From the NCBI GenBank assembly GCA_023415715.1, contig JAEZJP010000198.1, positions 1-10,274 on the forward strand: a stretch of DNA of 10,274 bases. Reading direction: 5' to 3'. Origin of the DNA: Bacillota bacterium. Lineage in GTDB: Bacteria > Bacillota > Clostridia > Christensenellales > Aristaeellaceae. Position numbers and translations under genes: made by a program. This document shows positions 4,514 through 10,274 of the stretch, piece after piece; position 1 is the first letter of the stretch, and every line of letters starts with the position of its first letter. The notes under the pieces are model-generated. The model had not been told where the DNA came from. It saw only the letters and a list, made by a program, of their open reading frames with translations, and searched no databases.

Positions 4514-5398
4514 TCAGCTGGCATGCCGCCAGGCGCTGTTCCCTTCCAGGCGCTTCATAAGGTGGAGCCTGGCGGTCTTGAATTCGTCCCCGATCAGGCC
4601 CAGGCGGAGCAGCCAGCAGCGGAAGGTGTACTTCTCGTTATCGGTAACTACCGGCTTGTAGGTAGCGGACCGCTGGGTGAGGGCCTGGTGGCTTACAGCC
4701 AGGCAGAACTGGATGTAGGCTTTGATTTCCCCAGCGTGGGTGGTAGAGTTGAAGCAGCGGAATTCCACGGTGCCCTTGGAGAATACGCTGTGGAAGTTCA
4801 GCATGCGGTACCGGGATTGGGAGTAGTGGATGCTGCTCTCATCGCGACCATTGTACCAGATAGATTTGAGCTGGTCGCGGGTGGAGGGCTTGCTGGAGTT
4901 CAGCCGGTTCATGAAGGCCGGGTCTGCCTTCTTGCACCATTGCTGCGTCCTGGCGGCTTCGATGCCCAGCGAATCCACCAGCATATCCTCGCGGCTGGCG
5001 AAGATGTTGGCCAGGGTCCGCAGGGATTGAGCGGTGTGGAGCGCCGCATTGATGTGGATGTGGATGCCGCAGGTGCTGTTGGCAACGGCGCCTTCCTTGC
5101 GCAGCAGCCGCACGATTTCCTGCACGTTCTCGATGTCGGCGTAGTTGCAGATCGGAGAAACGATCTCGCAGCGGTAACGGACATCGTTTGTGGCGGAACC
5201 ATCGCGGAGGGTGGCCCGGATGGAGGAATCGCTCATGGCCTTCCAGGTGCGGCCCTGCTGGTCCTTGGCGGTCCAGGTGTCATAGGTGCCGCCCTCGTAG
5301 GTGTGCCGTGTTCCGAAGTAGGTGGCCATGGTCTTGGCAGCGTTCTCGCGGGTGATGCCGGTCAGTTCGATTTCGATACCGAAGTTCTGGTTTTTCAT
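4514..5398 (-). CDS. Amidoligase family protein (COOH-NH2 ligase, glutamine-synthetase-like fold)
   Basis: A 294-residue protein with the hallmarks of the Amidoligase_2-type family: FGIEIELTG (6-14, Glu9 and Glu11), MSDSSI (55-60), CEIVSPI (77-83), CGIHIHIN (110-117, two His and an Asn) and GTVEFRCFNST (209-219, Glu212 and Arg214). In glutamine-synthetase-like ligases these carboxylates and histidines bind Mg-ATP. Such enzymes are predicted to join a carboxylate to an amine, making an amide or isopeptide bond on a peptide, protein or cell-wall component; the substrate here is unknown. The ATG at 5398 follows GAGGGGG by 9 nt, and promoter copy E lies right upstream, with a transcript start about 24 nt before the ATG. 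It is a single-gene unit ended by the 4466-4496 terminator. All key motifs look intact. An antisense frame over the same bases is not a gene. Confidence 0.88.
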   Translation of the reverse strand: MKNQNFGIEIELTGITRENAAKTMATYFGTRHTYEGGTYDTWTAKDQQGRTWKAMSDSSIRATLRDGSATNDVRYRCEIVSPICNYADIENVQEIVRLLRKEGAVANSTCGIHIHINAALHTAQSLRTLANIFASREDMLVDSLGIEAARTQQWCKKADPAFMNRLNSSKPSTRDQLKSIWYNGRDESSIHYSQSRYRMLNFHSVFSKGTVEFRCFNSTTHAGEIKAYIQFCLAVSHQALTQRSATYKPVVTDNEKYTFRCWLLRLGLIGDEFKTARLHLMKRLEGNSAWRHAS

Positions 5399-5422
5399 TG
5401 GTGTGTGCCCCCTCGCTTTGAT

Positions 5423-5516
5423 GTGTGCATATTAGCTCTGTGAGGGGTACTAATCCACGTTATAAGTGAATTGTTATCGCGTTAATTCGCTTATGTAAGT
5501 GTGTCCTGTTTGTCAC
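5423..5516 (-). promoter_or_regulatory. Repeated promoter block, copy E
   Basis: Plus-strand reading: box 1 GTGTGCATATTAGCTCT (5423-5439), 15-nt spacer, box 2 CCACGTTATAAGTGA (5455-5469), TGTGTC (5500-5505) and GTCAC (5512-5516). The minus-strand -10-like hexamer is TAATAT, giving a likely start near 5422 for the amidoligase transcript. Confidence 0.8.
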
Positions 5517-5523
5517 AATAATC

Positions 5524-5551
5524 AAAAAGCCTCCAACACAAGGTTGATGGC
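5524..5551 (-). terminator. Rho-independent terminator after the 5624 gene
   Basis: On the minus strand GCCATCAAC and GTTGGAGGC pair with one A-A mismatch around a 5-nt loop, followed by TTTTTG. It lies between the stop at 5624 and promoter copy E, the same terminator-then-promoter order as at the other copies. Confidence 0.75.
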
Positions 5552-5623
5552 CTTTCTGATCCTATTTAGCTTAGGTATTTTTGTTTGGAATCATGTTCTA
5601 TAGTGTCAACGCATTGCACCACC

Positions 5624-6262
5624 TCAAAAATCATTATCAACACATGGCACTTCTATCACCGCATATTTGAAAATCCCATTGTCTACAAGTATTTTGCTAT
5701 AGTCATGCCAATTGATCGTATAACTGTGCATGAGTGTCCATGGTTGCTCCCTTCCTCGGGTTGTACCTTTACCTACGTTGTTTCCCCAGGACATTGATCC
5801 TTTTTTGACCGCTCCTTCATGTATACTGAATTGATAATACCCAACATATGGATTTGTTGGCGGTCGCAGATAATATAAGTCATTGGTCAACCAAATAGCA
5901 TATGCCTTCCTGAAACCTTTAATGTTCTGAGAGAAAGACTCTAGGCGGCAGATGTCCTTTATACAATCATAGCAGCCAAGATCCTGCGCCCCATGATTCT
6001 TCAAAAAAAACAACTCACTTGCAACTGTCGCAGTCATCAGTTTGGTCAAGTGCTTCAATTCAACTGGATATACCTCATTACCAATCCATACAATGATATC
6101 GATGTACTTGTTAGGATCATTGACGGGAGGATATTCCAAGCGTATTGATGCATCTGGATACATCAACTGGATCTCCCATGCTAAGGCAAACTGAAAGTCC
6201 GCCTCAGAATGGAAAGCAGGCCTTTTCTCACGCAATTTTTCCATAATCGCTCGTATATCCAC
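5624..6262 (-). CDS. PD-(D/E)XK nuclease-like protein
   Basis: A 212-residue protein whose N-terminal third carries a PD-(D/E)XK signature: HSEADFQFALAWEI (Glu20 on the first helix), then YIDIIVW (Asp55) and VYPVELKH (Glu68-x-Lys70) about 13 residues later. In this fold the Asp, Glu and Lys bind metal and cleave DNA. The C-terminal part has many aromatic residues and no known domain; it may give specificity. The start is a GTG at 6262 with AAAGGAG about 9 nt upstream; an ATG seven codons in is less well placed. Base composition is more AT-rich than the cargo genes at 846-5398. It follows, in the same direction, the second nuclease-like gene (6406-7338), suggesting a joint restriction or defence role. 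Function is inferred from motifs only. Confidence 0.7.
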   Translation of the reverse strand: MDIRAIMEKLREKRPAFHSEADFQFALAWEIQLMYPDASIRLEYPPVNDPNKYIDIIVWIGNEVYPVELKHLTKLMTATVASELFFLKNHGAQDLGCYDCIKDICRLESFSQNIKGFRKAYAIWLTNDLYYLRPPTNPYVGYYQFSIHEGAVKKGSMSWGNNVGKGTTRGREQPWTLMHSYTINWHDYSKILVDNGIFKYAVIEVPCVDNDF

Positions 6263-6268
6263 AAAGCA

Positions 6269-6352
6269 TCACTCCTTTGTTTTGCAGCAAAATAGGTACA
6301 TATTCATGACACATTCTATCAGCCGCGCCAGTCTGCGTGCATGTTCAGGCAT
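6269..6352 (-). other. Possible small ORF or gene remnant between the nuclease genes
   Basis: Minus-strand codons from ATG 6352 to TGA 6269-6271 give a 27-residue peptide starting MPEHARRLARLIECVMNMY, which looks protein-like. The frame is open a further 10 codons upstream, to a TGA. Its stop overlaps the ribosome site of the 6262 gene, as coupled genes do. It has no ribosome site itself and may be the tail of a decayed gene. Confidence 0.3.
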
Positions 6353-6405
6353 TGGCAATGTTTCACGAAAGGATGCCTTTATTCAGTCTCCATTGTATGA
6401 TGCAT

Positions 6406-7338
6406 TCACCAATATCGTTCTTTTAGATAATTCAAAAGTTCGCCATACTTATGCAAATTAACTGAGGCGAGCAGCTCTTGCGGAGCAACAATCTGGTATT
6501 TGTTTTGATCTAGGATCTGCGATCTCCACGTATCTTCCATCCCCATTCCAGAACACGTATACTTCTTATCCAGCAAGTCGCGGTTTTCAGGCGGTATCAC
6601 ATGAATATGTATAAATTCATCAGCATTGATTCTTTCGCTGGCTTTATACCTGATCATCTGCTCGGCCCAAAGCGTTTGGCGCATTAACTGAAAAAATGGC
6701 TCGAAATAGTATATCTCATGGCTCTCATGCTTCAATTGTGCAGATCCATTGATCAATGCGGTATATCTTGCCTTGCGTGTCATGCCGCTGACACCTTCAG
6801 CCTTGCTTTGATTGTCGTATTCCTCTGTGAATTTCCACTCGATTGGCAGGATGAAACGCCGCCCATCTTCGTGCAATGCATAAATCAATGCATCGACAGA
6901 TGTGCAATTACTTCCCCTTGTGGTGTTTTGTTCATTCAGGTGATCAGTATTGCTGGTGGCTTCAAATTGTATGTACGCAGGGAAAGCAGTATCCGTATCG
7001 ATAACCAGCACATCCGCAAACAGTGGATCGATACTTCTTAGGATTTTCAGCACTTCTACTTTGTCATTACGTATCGGGAAAAGATGATTGATGCATGCAA
7101 TCTGTGAAGACAATGTGTGCCCAGATGGCATTTTACCGCCCCACCATGCCACCTGATTATCTCTGAAATAATCTTTCACTATTATAAGAATGGGCGGGTA
7201 GATGTTATTATCAAAATTTGTTAGAACAAAATCGCGCTCCTTTCCCATATACAGCCCGCCGCCAGCATCATGGTTGAAAATAGCTCCATTAGAAATCAAT
7301 GATGCAATACGCTTTTTTTGTTCATCACGATATTTCAT
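6406..7338 (-). CDS. Putative restriction endonuclease, PGN_0703-like (PD-(D/E)XK)
   Basis: A 310-residue protein. SSQIACINHLFPIR (78-90) is followed by FEATSNTDHLNE with Glu126, then TRGSNCTSVDALIYA with Asp149, then FILPIEWKFTEEY with Glu167 and Lys169. This order (S-x-Q-x-x-x-N helix, FE, threonine/serine-rich loop before Asp, I-E-x-K-F-T-E) matches what I recall of the PGN_0703 group of putative restriction endonucleases, a PD-(D/E)XK fold. The ATG at 7338 is preceded by GAGGAGG at an 11-nt distance, slightly long. An extended -10 promoter lies further upstream at 7582-7610. No methyltransferase accompanies the gene except the type I hsdM starting 520 bp away in the opposite direction. 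The second nuclease-like gene follows 143 bp downstream. Fold likely; target unknown. Confidence 0.75.
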   Translation of the reverse strand: MKYRDEQKKRIASLISNGAIFNHDAGGGLYMGKERDFVLTNFDNNIYPPILIIVKDYFRDNQVAWWGGKMPSGHTLSSQIACINHLFPIRNDKVEVLKILRSIDPLFADVLVIDTDTAFPAYIQFEATSNTDHLNEQNTTRGSNCTSVDALIYALHEDGRRFILPIEWKFTEEYDNQSKAEGVSGMTRKARYTALINGSAQLKHESHEIYYFEPFFQLMRQTLWAEQMIRYKASERINADEFIHIHVIPPENRDLLDKKYTCSGMGMEDTWRSQILDQNKYQIVAPQELLASVNLHKYGELLNYLKERYW

Positions 7339-7363
7339 GAGTGTAAAGACCTCCTCGAAAATT

Positions 7364-7549
7364 TTAATATAGAAATTGCAGTATCTTGAGGCTTTTTAGA
7401 ATGTAAGGTACAGCATCTTTCTGATGCGGCATCATCAGCGAACGATTATCTTGTACGGATTCGGCTATATTGATCACCAGGCCAGCTGATTCAATGATCG
7501 TCTCCACCTCATTACATTAGTTCAAATTCTGTTGCTTTTGAACTCTCAT
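7364..7549 (-). pseudogene. Small ORF interrupted by an in-frame TAA, upstream of the restriction gene
   Basis: From an ATG at 7549 the minus frame runs 10 codons to TAA (7517-7519), then continues with protein-like sequence (for example VETIIESAGLVINIAESVQ and VPYILKSLKILQFLY) to a TAA at 7364. A GTG at 7507 could restart it as a 47-residue product but has no clear ribosome site. It lies 25 bp before the 7338 ATG and downstream of a good extended -10 promoter. It is either a decayed small first gene of this unit or an uncharacterised small protein with a restart. No family recognised. Confidence 0.4.
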
Positions 7550-7581
7550 TTGTAATTAATCGTCCTTACATGAATGATAGC

Positions 7582-7610
7582 ATTATACCACATATGGAGT
7601 ATATTTCCGA
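7582..7610 (-). promoter_or_regulatory. Extended -10 promoter for the nuclease-like unit
   Basis: On the minus strand TGGTATAAT is a perfect extended -10 element. Seventeen bases upstream is TCGGAA, a weak -35. The transcript would start near 7575 and run into the interrupted small ORF and the 6406-7338 gene. Confidence 0.65.
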
Positions 7611-7668
7611 TAGACCTTAAAACAATGACAAAATCGGGCAATTTTGGCTTGCGGAAATTAAAATGAAT

Positions 7669-7697
7669 TTGTCTATTTCGGGAAAATGAGCTATAAT
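7669..7697 (+). promoter_or_regulatory. Sigma-A-type promoter for hsdM
   Basis: TTGTCT and TATAAT are separated by exactly 17 bp. The transcript would start near 7704, leaving a leader of about 155 nt before hsdM. It is divergent from the promoter at 7582-7610, with only about 60 bp between them, so the two may influence each other. Confidence 0.75.
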
Positions 7698-7860
7698 TTG
7701 ATATGTTTGTATGATGGGTGATTTGTATGTGTAATGCACCAAAAATTGTAGGAACTACTGATTGACCTCTCTATCTACAGAATGTGCGATAACGTTGCAA
7801 AAACACGCCCTGGGGAAACGACAGTTCCTGAGAGAAATAACGGAAACGAGGCAAATGAAA

Positions 7861-9402
7861 ATGGCGAATGGAAGCAGCACAGCATCAATCGGCTTTGAGC
7901 AGCAAATCTGGGCGGCGGCGGACATTCTGCGCGGCAACATGGATGCCGGGGAGTACAAGCATGTAGTTCTGGGGCTGATCTTTCTTAAATACATCTCTGA
8001 TAAGTTTGACGAGCGGTATAACGAACTGAAAGCTGATAATGATGATGTGGAGGACAAAGACGCCTATACTGAAAAAAATGTGTTCTTTGTACCATCAACA
8101 GCGCGGTGGAGCATGATTGCTGATTGGGCACATAAATCTGGAAAAATTGCAGATGAAAACGGAAAAGAAGAATATTTTGATATAGGCGGAATAATTGACC
8201 GCGCTATGCGGGCCATTGAAAAAGAGAACAAGCGGCTAAAAGACATTCTGCCTAAGAACTACGCTCGCGACGAACTGGACAAACGCCGCCTTGGAAACGT
8301 CGTTGACTTGTTTACCAACATTCAGATGATTGAACACGGCACGGACAAGGACATCTTGGGACGTACTTATGAATACTGCCTCGGGAAGTTTGCCGAGCAG
8401 GAAGGCAAACGCGCCGGGGAGTTCTACACGCCATCCTGCGTGGTGCGGACGCTCGTTGAGGTCTTGCAGCCATTCAAGGGTCGCGTGTATGACCCGTGTT
8501 GCGGTTCGGGTGGTATGTTCGTGCAGTCCACGGAATTCGTAAAAAACCACAGCGGCAATATCGGCAACCTCTCGGTCTATGGGCAGGACGCCAACCCTAC
8601 CACCCGCAAGATGGCTTTGATGAACCTTGCCATCCGCGGCATCGAGGCCGACATCGGCGGATATAATGCGGATACGTTTCATAATGATCTGCATCCGACT
8701 CTAAAGGCCGATTTTATCATGGCTAATCCGCCATTCAATCTCTCGGACTGGAACGACGGCTCGTTGAACGACGACCCGAGATGGAAGTACGGCCTGCCGC
8801 CATCTGGCAACGCCAACTTTGCGTGGCTCCAACACATGATTTATCATCTTGCCCCGAACGGCAAAATTGGCATGGTGCTTGCCAATGGCTCGCTATCCTC
8901 CCAAAGCGGCGGCGAGGGTGACATCCGGCGCAAAATAGTGGAGGATGACCTCGTGGAAGGCATCATTGCTATGCCCACGCAGTTGTTCTACACCACGCAA
9001 ATTCCGGTATCGCTATGGTTCATCAGCCGGAACAAGAAGCAAAAAGGCAATACACTGTTCATCGACGCCCGTAAGATGGGGACGATGGTCAACCGCCGTT
9101 TGCGTGAAATGTCCACAGTGGACATCGCCAAGATTGCCGCCACATTCCAAGCGTTCGACGACGGAACTTTGGAGGACGTGAAGGGCTTCTGCGCTGCCGT
9201 TACCACGGAGGGAATCGCCAAGCAGGACTTTATTCTCACGCCGGGGCGATACGTCGGCATTGAGGAGCAGGAGGATGACGGCGAGCCCTTCGAGGGAAAA
9301 ATGGCGAGGCTGACGGGCGAACTCTCCGAGATGTTCAAACGCTCCCGCGAACTGGAGAACGAAATTCGCAAAAGACTGGGGGCGATTGGGTATGACATTT
9401 AG
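7861..9402 (+). CDS. hsdM: Type I restriction-modification system, methyltransferase subunit HsdM
   Basis: HsdM adds a methyl group to adenine N6 in the site chosen by HsdS, and with HsdR forms the restriction complex. The 513-residue product starts with a helical HsdM_N region (FEQQIWAAADILRGNMDAGE to about residue 130), then GEFYTPSCVV (187-194), the SAM-binding motif I DPCCGSGGMF (211-220) and the catalytic NPPF (289-292). Length is normal and all motifs are intact. The open frame extends 33 codons upstream, but the ATG at 7861 is chosen because GAGG lies 9 nt before it and the family N-terminus begins about here; an ATG two codons earlier has too short a spacing. Its end overlaps hsdS by 11 bp, implying coupled translation. 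Composition differs from the AT-rich nuclease genes beside it. Confidence 0.95.
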   Translation: MANGSSTASIGFEQQIWAAADILRGNMDAGEYKHVVLGLIFLKYISDKFDERYNELKADNDDVEDKDAYTEKNVFFVPSTARWSMIADWAHKSGKIADENGKEEYFDIGGIIDRAMRAIEKENKRLKDILPKNYARDELDKRRLGNVVDLFTNIQMIEHGTDKDILGRTYEYCLGKFAEQEGKRAGEFYTPSCVVRTLVEVLQPFKGRVYDPCCGSGGMFVQSTEFVKNHSGNIGNLSVYGQDANPTTRKMALMNLAIRGIEADIGGYNADTFHNDLHPTLKADFIMANPPFNLSDWNDGSLNDDPRWKYGLPPSGNANFAWLQHMIYHLAPNGKIGMVLANGSLSSQSGGEGDIRRKIVEDDLVEGIIAMPTQLFYTTQIPVSLWFISRNKKQKGNTLFIDARKMGTMVNRRLREMSTVDIAKIAATFQAFDDGTLEDVKGFCAAVTTEGIAKQDFILTPGRYVGIEEQEDDGEPFEGKMARLTGELSEMFKRSRELENEIRKRLGAIGYDI

Positions 9403-9943
9403 GAAGGCGACAATAGGTGACATTGCCTCTGTCCAGACAGGGCCATTTGGCAGTCAACTACACAATAAGGATTATGTGTTAGTCGGAACACCTATTGTAA
9501 CCGTTGAACATTTGGGACAAAGAAAGATGACCCGCCAGAACTTGCCTTGCGTTTCAAACGCAGACAAGCAAAGGCTTCTAAAATATACGCTCGAGTACGG
9601 CGACTTGGTGTTTAGCCGTGTCGGGTCGGTGGATAGATGCTCATGGGTAAGTGAGGAAGAGGACGGATGGATGTTTTCGGGGCGCTGTTTGCGCGTTCGA
9701 CCGAATAACCCGAACGAAATCTACCACAAGTATCTCTATTACTTTTTCAGTTTGGAATCGACTAAGGACTTTGTGAGGAATATTGCCGTTGGTGCGACAA
9801 TGCCCTCTATCAATACCCGCCTGCTGTCCGAAGTGCCGATAACTATTCCAAGTATTGAGGAACAGCGGCAAATCGGGGATATGCTATCCGCGCTTGATGA
9901 CAGAATCGAGGCTAACTCAAAGATAAATCATCATTTAGCGTAG
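9392..9943 (+). CDS. hsdS: Type I specificity subunit HsdS, half-length (one target-recognition domain)
   Basis: HsdS gives a type I enzyme its DNA target through two target-recognition domains (TRDs) joined by conserved helices, in about 400 residues. This one has 183: one TRD (from IGDIASVQTGPFGSQL to PSINTRLLSEVPITIPS) and the start of the conserved coiled region (EEQRQIGDMLSALDDRIEAN), then it stops at TAG 9941-9943 just after INHHL, where full-length relatives continue with a helix and the second TRD. The ATG at 9392 overlaps hsdM by 11 bp and has a G-rich stretch before it. Beyond the stop the sequence turns into another hsdS read from the opposite strand. It may act as a homodimerising half-subunit or be one state of an inverting gene. 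Confidence 0.88.
   Translation: MTFRKATIGDIASVQTGPFGSQLHNKDYVLVGTPIVTVEHLGQRKMTRQNLPCVSNADKQRLLKYTLEYGDLVFSRVGSVDRCSWVSEEEDGWMFSGRCLRVRPNNPNEIYHKYLYYFFSLESTKDFVRNIAVGATMPSINTRLLSEVPITIPSIEEQRQIGDMLSALDDRIEANSKINHHLA
9924..9937. repeat. Short inverted repeat at the hsdS convergence point
   Basis: TAAAT and ATTTA flank a CATC centre. It lies in the last codons of the plus-strand hsdS and over the stop codon of the minus-strand hsdS piece. Such a short dyad is a candidate crossover core for a site-specific recombinase, but the partner copy would lie outside the window. Confidence 0.35.
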
Positions 9944-10274
9944 CCGAGGTCAGCAACAGACAGTTCGCCCGACATCAGGCGGGGCAATAGAGTGTCGCGC
10001 AGGGTGGCGAGATTTCGGCTTTCAAGAGCATTTTGCCGTATACTCTCCATAAATGGCGTGGCTATCTCGGCAAATTTTCGAACGCTTTCGGAACTTGGAA
10101 TGTGCAGTTGATATCGTCCGATGGTATCACCCGATACACGTTGTCTACCGCTGCTTCCGTTCATGTTGCGGATGGCATAATTGACGAAATCGGGGTAACG
10201 AGCCAGATAGTAGAACATTTCGTTGCAGTATCCGGGTTTGGAGGTGATGACGATGTACTCGGTTGAACCAAAGG
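9931..10274 (-). CDS. Second type I HsdS, C-terminal part, convergent (partial)
   Basis: The minus-strand frame is open to the window edge, so the gene is cut at its 5' side; 113 residues are visible. They show a TRD end (GSTEYIVITSKPG, then MFYYLARYPDFVNYAIRNM, NGSSGRQRVSGDTIGRYQL, HIPS), then the closing conserved helices ending in LRDTLLPRLMSGELSV, the usual HsdS C-terminus, and TGA at 9931-9933. It overlaps the plus-strand hsdS by 13 bp tail to tail. The sequence is distinct from the TRD of the plus-strand gene, so it is not a simple duplicate. Convergent hsdS genes next to hsdM are the hallmark of invertible, phase-variable type I loci. Whether it is a full gene or a silent cassette cannot be seen here. 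Confidence 0.85.
   Translation of the reverse strand, partial: FGSTEYIVITSKPGYCNEMFYYLARYPDFVNYAIRNMNGSSGRQRVSGDTIGRYQLHIPSSESVRKFAEIATPFMESIRQNALESRNLATLRDTLLPRLMSGELSVADLGYAK

Noticed and set aside
4523..5443. A 306-codon plus-strand open frame opposite the amidoligase
   Set aside because: It is the antisense of a gene with intact family motifs; its translation is low-complexity G/A/V-rich, as expected from the mirror of a GC-biased coding frame, and it has no ribosome site.
696..5516. The five repeated blocks as CRISPR repeats or replication iterons
   Set aside because: They are separated by genes, not by uniform spacers, and are tied to start codons and terminators on one strand; promoter function explains this better.
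5585..5797. A 70-codon plus-strand frame at the end of the 5624 gene
   Set aside because: Antisense to the C-terminal part of a well-supported minus-strand gene, with no ribosome site or motif.
7762..7860. 33-codon N-terminal extension of hsdM
   Set aside because: No ribosome site at 7762; the extension does not resemble the HsdM N-terminus, while ATG 7861 has GAGG at 9 nt.
8236..8694. A 152-codon minus-strand frame within hsdM
   Set aside because: It overlaps the motif I region of hsdM, which is unambiguous on the plus strand.
1..10274. tRNA, rRNA, insertion sequence or integrase
   Set aside because: No cloverleaf, rRNA-like segment, transposase/integrase motif or terminal inverted repeat was recognised on either strand.

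Overview
The window reads as an accessory (mobile or defence) region of a low-to-mid GC Gram-positive bacterium, most likely a Clostridia/Negativicutes-type Firmicute. The reasons are strong AGGAGG-type ribosome sites, compact sigma-A-like promoters, U-tailed hairpin terminators after nearly every unit, and small protein families (DUF6900-like, DUF7678-like, amidoligase, gamma-glutamylcyclotransferase) that I associate with Firmicute plasmids and integrative elements. The species cannot be named from the sequence. No rRNA, tRNA, CRISPR array, insertion sequence or integrase is visible.

Layout. (1) 1-163 is the 3' end of an Asp/Glu-racemase-family gene, followed by about 0.5 kb of poorly coding DNA. 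(2) 696-5551, almost all on the minus strand, is a cargo region of short transcription units. Each unit tends to end in a hairpin terminator that directly abuts a conserved ~94-bp promoter block. Five copies of this block (696, 2230, 2930, 3691, 5423) keep exactly the same internal spacing. They drive a DUF6900-like protein plus a hypothetical plus a gamma-glutamylcyclotransferase; two small hypotheticals; a DUF7678-like protein plus a hypothetical; an amidoligase; and, in the most diverged copy, no convincing gene. An XRE-type regulator sits between units with its own 18-bp palindrome upstream. (3) 5624-7549, minus strand and more AT-rich, encodes two proteins with PD-(D/E)XK nuclease signatures, one resembling the PGN_0703-type putative restriction endonucleases, plus remnants of small ORFs. 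(4) 7669-10274 is a type I restriction-modification locus: sigma-A promoter, hsdM, a half-length hsdS, and a second hsdS piece on the opposite strand that converges on the first. This is the typical layout of an invertible, phase-variable specificity locus. hsdR and any recombinase lie outside the window.

How it may work together. The shared promoter block suggests one regulator co-ordinates the cargo genes. The amidoligase (forms an amide or gamma-glutamyl-type bond) and the cyclotransferase (cleaves gamma-glutamyl amines) under the same promoter type suggest a conjugation/removal chemistry with unknown small partners. The right half is a defence island. The strongest novelty candidates are the fixed-spacing promoter family, the amidoligase/cyclotransferase regulon and the split convergent hsdS.
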